From: JBMOLL01 sp049325415
Lineage (GTDB): Bacteria; Bacteroidota; Bacteroidia; Bacteroidales; GCA-2748055
Assembly: GCA_049325415.1 (NCBI GenBank)
Contig: JBMOLL010000058.1
Location: 1 to 64,000, forward strand
Direction of reading: 5' to 3'
Length of the DNA stretch: 64,000 bases
The notes below the pieces were generated by a model that was not told the origin of the DNA, ran no database searches, and worked only from the letters and a program-made list of their open reading frames with translations. Below are positions 59,370 through 64,000 of this stretch, piece after piece. Position numbers and translations under genes: made by a program. The stretch's first letter is position 1. Each line of letters starts with the position of its first letter.

Positions 59370-61493
59370 ATGAAGAGAATCCTGATACTTATTTCCGTAG
59401 CCCTGTTTACCGGAATTCTGGCTGCCCAGAATCCTTTCACCGGGACTTTTGATGAAGTGATCCTCCGCACACCGCTGGGAAATTCATCATCCCTGCAGGA
59501 TATGACGACCGGCGAGAATCCCCGGATGACTTTCATTTACGAGAATCCGGATGAAGTTGCGGAACTTCTTATTAAGACTCCGGTGGACACACTTGGAGGC
59601 AGGGTCTGGACCCTGCTGCCTTCAGGGGATTATGAGATCGTTGATCCTCTTCTGCCCGAAGGAGGCTATTTCAGGGCGAAGGTCCGGTTCACCAACCTGA
59701 ATGAAGCCGGCTTTCTCCGTTTTGTAATCAGCATGAGTTCGCCGGCTGACTCTGCCGTCAGTTACACCATCCCGCTCCTCCCGCTCTCCAGGACTTCAGC
59801 CAACTTTTTTGTCCAGAGCGATGAAATGTTCCTTGGTGAGGAAAAGATCTTCGAGCTGGTTTCCAATAATCCGGGAAACATCAGGATAAACACCGATTGG
59901 GTCAGCAATGCCACCTTCGACTATCGCGTGGAGAAGAAATTTGACCAGCTATACCTGCATGTAGTGCCCAAAATGGCCGGTTTACAACAACTGAATGTCT
60001 CGCTGCAGACCCTTTCACCCGTGGCAGGTGAAAAAGGGGAGATAACAGACCGGCTCCCGGTACTTTCCCACACTTTTGACGTCAGGAGAAGCCGCCTGCG
60101 CTTCCTCCAGGCCTCCGAACAGGAAATCACCTATAATGACGCCAACAGGAAAACGGGCATCGAGTTCCAGCTGACCGACGATCCGAAGTTTGAGCTCTCT
60201 AAAACCTACAGGATTGAGAACCAGGAAGAACCGGGCGGAGCCCTGATTGCAGAGATTTTTACCCGGAGCCGTCTGTCCAACAACAAGATCCTTTGCCTGC
60301 TCCGTGTGTACAACTATCACCGGAATGCTGAAGGCTATCTTTATATCAAGGATAACGACCAGGCCATCAGCCTGACCAATTTCAATGTCACCCCGGAAAT
60401 GAATATCAGCCGGATATCTGTATCACGGGAGGGGCAGGACTGGTCGGGAAATCTCAACGTGTATCCGGGCGAAACCGTTGATGTAAAACTGGAGGGGGAA
60501 GGCCTTAATAAAGCCCGTTTCATGTGGATGGGTGCGACGGACCTGACCCCCGACACCGTGCTGCATACCGAACAGGTTGCCTTGTTCCGTCTTAAAATCC
60601 CCAACAATATCAGTACCCGTACCGTGCCCCTCTTCAATAAAGGGGAGAATACAGGCAAGGGTTTGAATATCAAAGAGTACCAGGAGCCGCGGAATTTTGA
60701 TTTCGTAACGGTAAACTATGGCGCCGGGGACCGGACCATCACCAACCTGGGCGGACCGGTGATCTACGATAAGGTAATCAAGGACATACTCATCGATTTC
60801 TCTGCCAATAAAATTGATTCGGAGAATAAGTTTTACGGAAATCAGTATATGGACATTGATGTTAAGATCACCGGTAAAAACAACGAACTGATCGAACTCA
60901 AGACCATACCGGCCATTGCCGTCTGTCCCGGAGAACAATCACCCAGGCATCCCTATTATTACAAAAAGGATTGTATCCAGACCGGCGTGTCACTGAATAA
61001 GTATCTTTCAAGAAAAACCTATGATATGGACGACTGGGTTCGGATCCAGCTGACCTTCAGACATGAGAATGAAAAATACGAATCACGCGGACTGGAGCAG
61101 ACGGTGGAAATCATTGTGCAAAAGCAGTACCGATTCGATGTGGATGTATCTTTCCCTGCCGGGCTGATCATTAAACGCTTCGGCGACAATTCGGGGGATT
61201 ACAGCAATTTCGGGGGGATAAGCATGGCCATGATCGCCCAGTTCAGCTTTTATGATCCCGAGCGAATCGGAAAATTCAAGCCATATAAGGTGGGAGCTGG
61301 CTTTCTCGCCCTGAATGCCTTTAATTTCAGTGAAACGGCCGACCGCGACGTAGCCCTTGTCGTTCTGGGCAGTGTTTACCCGACCCGGAAGGATGCAAAA
61401 CTATCCTTCCCCCTGTATATGGGCGGCGGATATTTCCTGGGATCGAAGAAGGGATTTATTTTACTGGGACCGGGGATAAGGATAAGCCTGTAG
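59370..61493 (+). CDS. large exported protein of unknown function
   Basis: 707 residues. I do not recognise a named family. A signal peptide (MKRILILISVALFTGILAAQ) is followed by a beta-rich body, seemingly several Ig- or adhesin-like domains, and a C-terminal part (from about 590) with amphipathic strands (FDVDVSFPAGLIIKRFG, FKPYKVGAGFLALNAFNFS, LSFPLYMGGGYFLG, FILLGPGIRISL). The last segment ends in an aromatic/glycine-rich strand like an outer-membrane barrel. There is no T9SS tail. It is probably periplasmic or outer-membrane. It stands alone on the plus strand with its own -7 box. Confidence 0.7.
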   Translation: MKRILILISVALFTGILAAQNPFTGTFDEVILRTPLGNSSSLQDMTTGENPRMTFIYENPDEVAELLIKTPVDTLGGRVWTLLPSGDYEIVDPLLPEGGYFRAKVRFTNLNEAGFLRFVISMSSPADSAVSYTIPLLPLSRTSANFFVQSDEMFLGEEKIFELVSNNPGNIRINTDWVSNATFDYRVEKKFDQLYLHVVPKMAGLQQLNVSLQTLSPVAGEKGEITDRLPVLSHTFDVRRSRLRFLQASEQEITYNDANRKTGIEFQLTDDPKFELSKTYRIENQEEPGGALIAEIFTRSRLSNNKILCLLRVYNYHRNAEGYLYIKDNDQAISLTNFNVTPEMNISRISVSREGQDWSGNLNVYPGETVDVKLEGEGLNKARFMWMGATDLTPDTVLHTEQVALFRLKIPNNISTRTVPLFNKGENTGKGLNIKEYQEPRNFDFVTVNYGAGDRTITNLGGPVIYDKVIKDILIDFSANKIDSENKFYGNQYMDIDVKITGKNNELIELKTIPAIAVCPGEQSPRHPYYYKKDCIQTGVSLNKYLSRKTYDMDDWVRIQLTFRHENEKYESRGLEQTVEIIVQKQYRFDVDVSFPAGLIIKRFGDNSGDYSNFGGISMAMIAQFSFYDPERIGKFKPYKVGAGFLALNAFNFSETADRDVALVVLGSVYPTRKDAKLSFPLYMGGGYFLGSKKGFILLGPGIRISL

Positions 61494-61553
61494 AAAAAAA
61501 AGAGGCAGGCCGCAACACTCCCTAAAACCCTCAAAAGATACGCGGCCTGCCTG
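61494..61553 (-). terminator. rho-independent terminator of the ribF / TM1266-like operon
   Basis: AGGCAGGCCGC (61503-61513) pairs perfectly with GCGGCCTGCCT (61542-61552) around a 28-nt loop. On the minus strand the stem is followed by CTCTTTTTTTT. It sits about 100 nt past the stop of the 80-residue gene. Confidence 0.8.
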
Positions 61554-61655
61554 CACCCCAACAATTACTTTCCATGCAAATAAACAGCAATAATTTTATT
61601 TTGTTGCCGACCGCTAACGCATTTAACACAATACCCGGGTTTTTTAACAAAATCC

Positions 61656-61898
61656 TCAGGACGCCAGAACACTTTTAACCCTGATGCCTTCCATACGTCC
61701 TATTTTTCCCGTGAGAGCCCCTATTTCATCGGTTGTTCCCTCCAGCACCAGGGAGATCACATTCAGTCCCCTGTCGCGCATAGGAATACCCTGGCGACCC
61801 AGCACCATATCCCCGTGCTGACTGATAATACTGTTCAGTTTTCCGGTATCGGCTCCCTCCGACACAAGGATAATCACGGTTCCAAGACGCTTTTCCAT
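61656..61898 (-). CDS. TM1266-like iron-only hydrogenase-system regulator
   Basis: 80 residues from the ATG at 61898 (MEKRLGTVIILVSEG); a frame starting at 61928 would overlap ribF. The pattern of a ferredoxin-like ACT/NikR-type domain (KLNSIISQHGDMVLGRQGIPMRDRGLNVISLVLEGTTDEIGALTGKIGRMEGI) matches the TM1266 family, found beside hydEFG maturation genes of [FeFe] hydrogenase. Those genes are not in the window. It follows ribF by 10 nt and is probably co-transcribed with it. Confidence 0.75.
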   Translation of the reverse strand: MEKRLGTVIILVSEGADTGKLNSIISQHGDMVLGRQGIPMRDRGLNVISLVLEGTTDEIGALTGKIGRMEGIRVKSVLAS

Positions 61899-61908
61899 AT
61901 CTAATGTT

Positions 61909-62850
61909 TTAATAGATAAGCTCTTCAATCTCTTTCAGATCTGTTTGCAGCAGGCGCTGACTGTTTTCCTGATCCTCCCCGGGACGAGGATCACGGATCC
62001 TTTTGTGAAAATAAGCCACCACTTCTTCCCCTTCGGGCCGGAGATCGGAATCCAGGGGGATGACGCGCAGAGACAGCTTATGGCCCAGATGGTTCTCCTC
62101 AATACTGAATCCGGCAACCTTGAAACAGGCCTTCCTGATTGAATTCCTCAGGTGGAGGGATACGGCATAAACCCCATCGGCCGGAATCATCTTCACATCC
62201 TCCTCAATTTCCATCCTGAAAACCTCCCTTTCAAGCCGGTACGAAACTTCATGCTCCCGGTGCAAAATACCCCGCACCATGTAGTAATGATCAAGATAGG
62301 CGTTGGCACGCTGAATATTTCCTTCTATCAGGGCCTTACGTATCTTTGTTGAACTAACCGTTTCATTCTGAATATCCTGATGGGGGATTTCCTCAACCCG
62401 GAAGCCGTGTTTCGTGCTGAGCTTATAAAGGAACTCAAAATTCCCCTCCCGGTTAAAACCGAAATAATGGTTGAATCCCACCACCACGACTTCAGCCTTC
62501 AGCCTGCTCACAAGGTAGTCCTCCACAAACATATCGCAGGTCACCCTTGCGAAGTCCTTTGTAAAGGTGAGTATTACCAGGTGATCAAGTCCGGTTTTTT
62601 CAAGCAGGGCGATCTTTTCTTTCTGGGAGTTGATCAGCAGCAGGTTTCTGCCTTCGGTTTCAGGGTATAACACCCTCCTCGGGTGGGGATGAAAGGTAAT
62701 CAGCACGGATTCCCCGCCGATGGTAGCTGCCAGCTTATTGAGGCGATCGATGATCACCCGGTGGCCGATATGCACACCATCAAACGATCCGGTAGTAACT
62801 ACGGGATGGCGGATAGACAGGGGAGGATCGAGGGAGTAATGGATCTTCAC
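61909..62850 (-). CDS. ribF: RibF-like FAD synthetase with degenerate riboflavin-kinase domain
   Basis: 313 residues, GTG start at 62850 with a -7 box 17 nt upstream. The N-terminal nucleotidyltransferase (FAD synthetase) domain is intact: GSFDGVHIGHR (residues 22-32), FHPHPRRVLYP, GFNHYFGFNREGNFEFL and VSSTKIRKALIEG. The C-terminal region, which should be riboflavin kinase, keeps the ADGVYAVSL strand and RDPRP-like block but lacks the usual GRxxGxPTAN nucleotide motif and the GxRPTF strand. So FMN adenylation is likely retained while riboflavin phosphorylation is doubtful. Another RibF elsewhere may do the latter. Confidence 0.85.
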   Translation of the reverse strand: MKIHYSLDPPLSIRHPVVTTGSFDGVHIGHRVIIDRLNKLAATIGGESVLITFHPHPRRVLYPETEGRNLLLINSQKEKIALLEKTGLDHLVILTFTKDFARVTCDMFVEDYLVSRLKAEVVVVGFNHYFGFNREGNFEFLYKLSTKHGFRVEEIPHQDIQNETVSSTKIRKALIEGNIQRANAYLDHYYMVRGILHREHEVSYRLEREVFRMEIEEDVKMIPADGVYAVSLHLRNSIRKACFKVAGFSIEENHLGHKLSLRVIPLDSDLRPEGEEVVAYFHKRIRDPRPGEDQENSQRLLQTDLKEIEELIY

Positions 62851-62867
62851 GTGAACTGTTTATCCCT

Positions 62868-62875
62868 CAAAAATA
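62868..62875 (-). promoter_or_regulatory. Bacteroidetes -7 box for ribF
   Basis: The minus strand reads TATTTTTG, a perfect TAnnTTTG match 17 nt upstream of the ribF start. Confidence 0.5.
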
Positions 62876-62982
62876 CAGAATTTTATCAGAAAAATAATCC
62901 CCGGGCAAGGGAAGCCCGATTAAACCAGAATCCCGGTCGGCTGCTGAAACTGAAAAGCAGGGGCGTATTTCCCTGCCGGTTC

Positions 62983-63606
62983 TCATTCCCCTCCGATCTT
63001 CACAAAATAAGCTACTTTTTCAAGGGAAGTGATCATGTCATACTCATCGAGATATACGTTCGGTCCCACATTCAGCGGCATGGTTGTAAAATTGAGGATT
63101 CCTTTGATCCCCGCCACAACAAGTTTCTCCGCAACTTCATAGGCCGTGTCGGCAGGAACGGTGAGAATGGCCACCGCAATATTTTCCGAAGCCACGATTT
63201 CTTCCAGCCGGTTCAGCGGATAACATTTTACCCCGGATATTACACGGTCGATCTTGTTCGGATCCACATCAAAGGCTGCAATGATATTGAGCTTTGAGCG
63301 CTTCCCCATGAAATAGGTGGTGACAGCCCTTCCGAGGTTACCCACACCGACAACGGCAACATTCAGCCCTTCGCCGGAATCAAGGATTTCACCGATCACG
63401 GAAATCAGCTCCTTAACATCATAGCCTTTACGCTGCATGCTGGTATAGCCGATAAACATGATGTCGCGCCTGACCTGAACAGCGGTGTTATGGTGAAGCT
63501 GGGCCAGTTCATGCGAATATATGTGGGTTTTTCCACTTGCAAGACACTGGAGGAGCGTTCTGCGGTAGGCACTCAGCCTTTCAACTGTTCTTTCCGGTAA
63601 TTTCAT
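62983..63606 (-). CDS. rex: redox-sensing transcriptional repressor Rex
   Basis: 207 residues. The N-terminal winged helix (PERTVERLSAYRRTLLQCLASGKTHIYSHELAQ...NTAVQVRRDIMFIG) binds DNA. The Rossmann domain with VVGVGNLGRAVTTYF senses the NADH/NAD+ ratio, and the C-terminal DEYDMITSLEKVAYF helix swaps between protomers. Rex represses fermentation and respiration genes when NADH is low, matching the anaerobic genes in the window. No Rex operator (TTGTGAAnnnnnnTTCACAA) was spotted near those genes by eye. Confidence 0.95.
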   Translation of the reverse strand: MKLPERTVERLSAYRRTLLQCLASGKTHIYSHELAQLHHNTAVQVRRDIMFIGYTSMQRKGYDVKELISVIGEILDSGEGLNVAVVGVGNLGRAVTTYFMGKRSKLNIIAAFDVDPNKIDRVISGVKCYPLNRLEEIVASENIAVAILTVPADTAYEVAEKLVVAGIKGILNFTTMPLNVGPNVYLDEYDMITSLEKVAYFVKIGGE

Positions 63607-63774
63607 ATAATGTGGTTTCGTTATTCAAATTCGTCTTTCATTTTCCGGCCTGAATGCTGCAAAGCCGGACCATTGTTATTTATGTTTTTACAATAGTAAG
63701 AAAATAGTTTCAGATATTATATCATTTCCATATATACATAAGTTATTTTATACCGAAAAATACAATTTAAATAG

Positions 63775-64000
63775 TTATTTTACAGGAAGATATACTCCAA
63801 ATTCACTTCCTTTGTCCGGTGCACTTTTTACATCGATACGGCCTCCATAAAGATCCGCAATTTTCTTAACGATGGATAAGCCCAGACCGGATCCCGTTAT
63901 ATCGCGGGTCTTCACATTTTTGATCCTCACGAACTCCCTGAACAGGGTTGAGATCTCCTCTTCATTCATACCAATTCCGGTATCCCTGACTGTTATGGAC
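63775..64000 (-). CDS. histidine kinase, C-terminal ATPase domain (cut by window edge)
   Basis: Only the 3' part is present; the frame runs on past 64000. It ends an HATPase_c domain: DTGIGMNEEEISTLFREF (N/G1 box) and GSGLGLSIVKKIADLYGGRIDVKS (G2 box), closing with a Val-Lys terminus. The sensing and dimerisation domains lie outside the window. Confidence 0.9.
   Translation of the reverse strand, partial: SITVRDTGIGMNEEEISTLFREFVRIKNVKTRDITGSGLGLSIVKKIADLYGGRIDVKSAPDKGSEFGVYLPVK

Overview
The window reads as one stretch of chromosome from an anaerobic (or facultatively anaerobic) member of the Bacteroidota, probably the Bacteroidales. Several things point there. Start regions repeatedly carry the Bacteroidetes -7 promoter box TAnnTTTG. 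Many exported proteins have Bacteroidetes-type signal peptides or lipoboxes, one surface protein ends in a type IX secretion tail, and there is a BtuB/BtuG-type vitamin B12 locus. FeoA is fused to FeoB, cytochrome c maturation is by a fused CcsB-CcsA, and large hybrid PAS histidine kinases are common. Ferredoxin-linked 2-oxoacid oxidoreductase, ADP-forming acyl-CoA synthetase, tryptophanase and Rex fit fermentative, amino-acid-using metabolism. No tRNA, rRNA, CRISPR, insertion sequence or phage structural block was seen.

Layout. 1-0.1 kb: a degenerate hexamer array at the window edge. 0.2-3.6 kb: a giant repeat-built secreted protein with a C-terminal chaperone-of-endosialidase (S74) domain. 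4-8.1 kb: glycosyltransferase, MsbA-like ABC exporter and purB, all on the minus strand. 8.4-10.9 kb: NfeD-like membrane protease, GNAT acetyltransferase and a CAP-domain protein (plus strand). 10.9-16.9 kb: DUF2721 membrane protein, fused CcsBA and fused FeoAB (minus). 17.3-20.1 kb: secreted WD40 protein and tryptophanase (plus). 20.2-28.9 kb: a small acidic protein and three sensor kinases around a MATE exporter. 29-32.7 kb: yicC, gmk, a DoxX fusion protein and nadD (plus).

32.7-38.6 kb is the most coherent accessory locus. A cobalamin riboswitch is followed by a large T9SS-secreted surface protein with a transcobalamin-like segment, a BtuB-type TonB receptor and a beta-propeller lipoprotein resembling BtuG. 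The three genes overlap end to start and look like one B12 capture operon.

38.7-42.3 kb: a patatin lipoprotein and a fourth hybrid kinase. 42.5-52.8 kb: a 2-oxoacid:ferredoxin oxidoreductase operon (korDABC order) closed by a strong terminator, an aminotransferase, a TraB/GumN protein, an Mpv17-like membrane protein, phenylacetate-CoA ligase, a double-ACT protein and an ADP-forming acyl-CoA synthetase. Together these suggest a route from amino acids through 2-oxoacids and acyl-CoA to ATP. 52.8-57.8 kb: a glutamine amidotransferase, PEP carboxylase and a serine hydrolase. 57.9-61.5 kb: a methyltransferase, a small membrane protein and a large exported protein of unknown function. 61.6-64 kb: a TM1266-like regulator, a RibF whose riboflavin-kinase half looks degenerate, Rex, and the 3' end of another histidine kinase cut by the window edge.

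The items most worth following up are the B12 surface-capture operon with its unusual large protein, the DoxX protein with an internal Tat-like signal leading into an uncharacterised C-terminal domain, the half-degenerate RibF coupled to a hydrogenase-type regulator, and several unexplained palindromes in front of genes.
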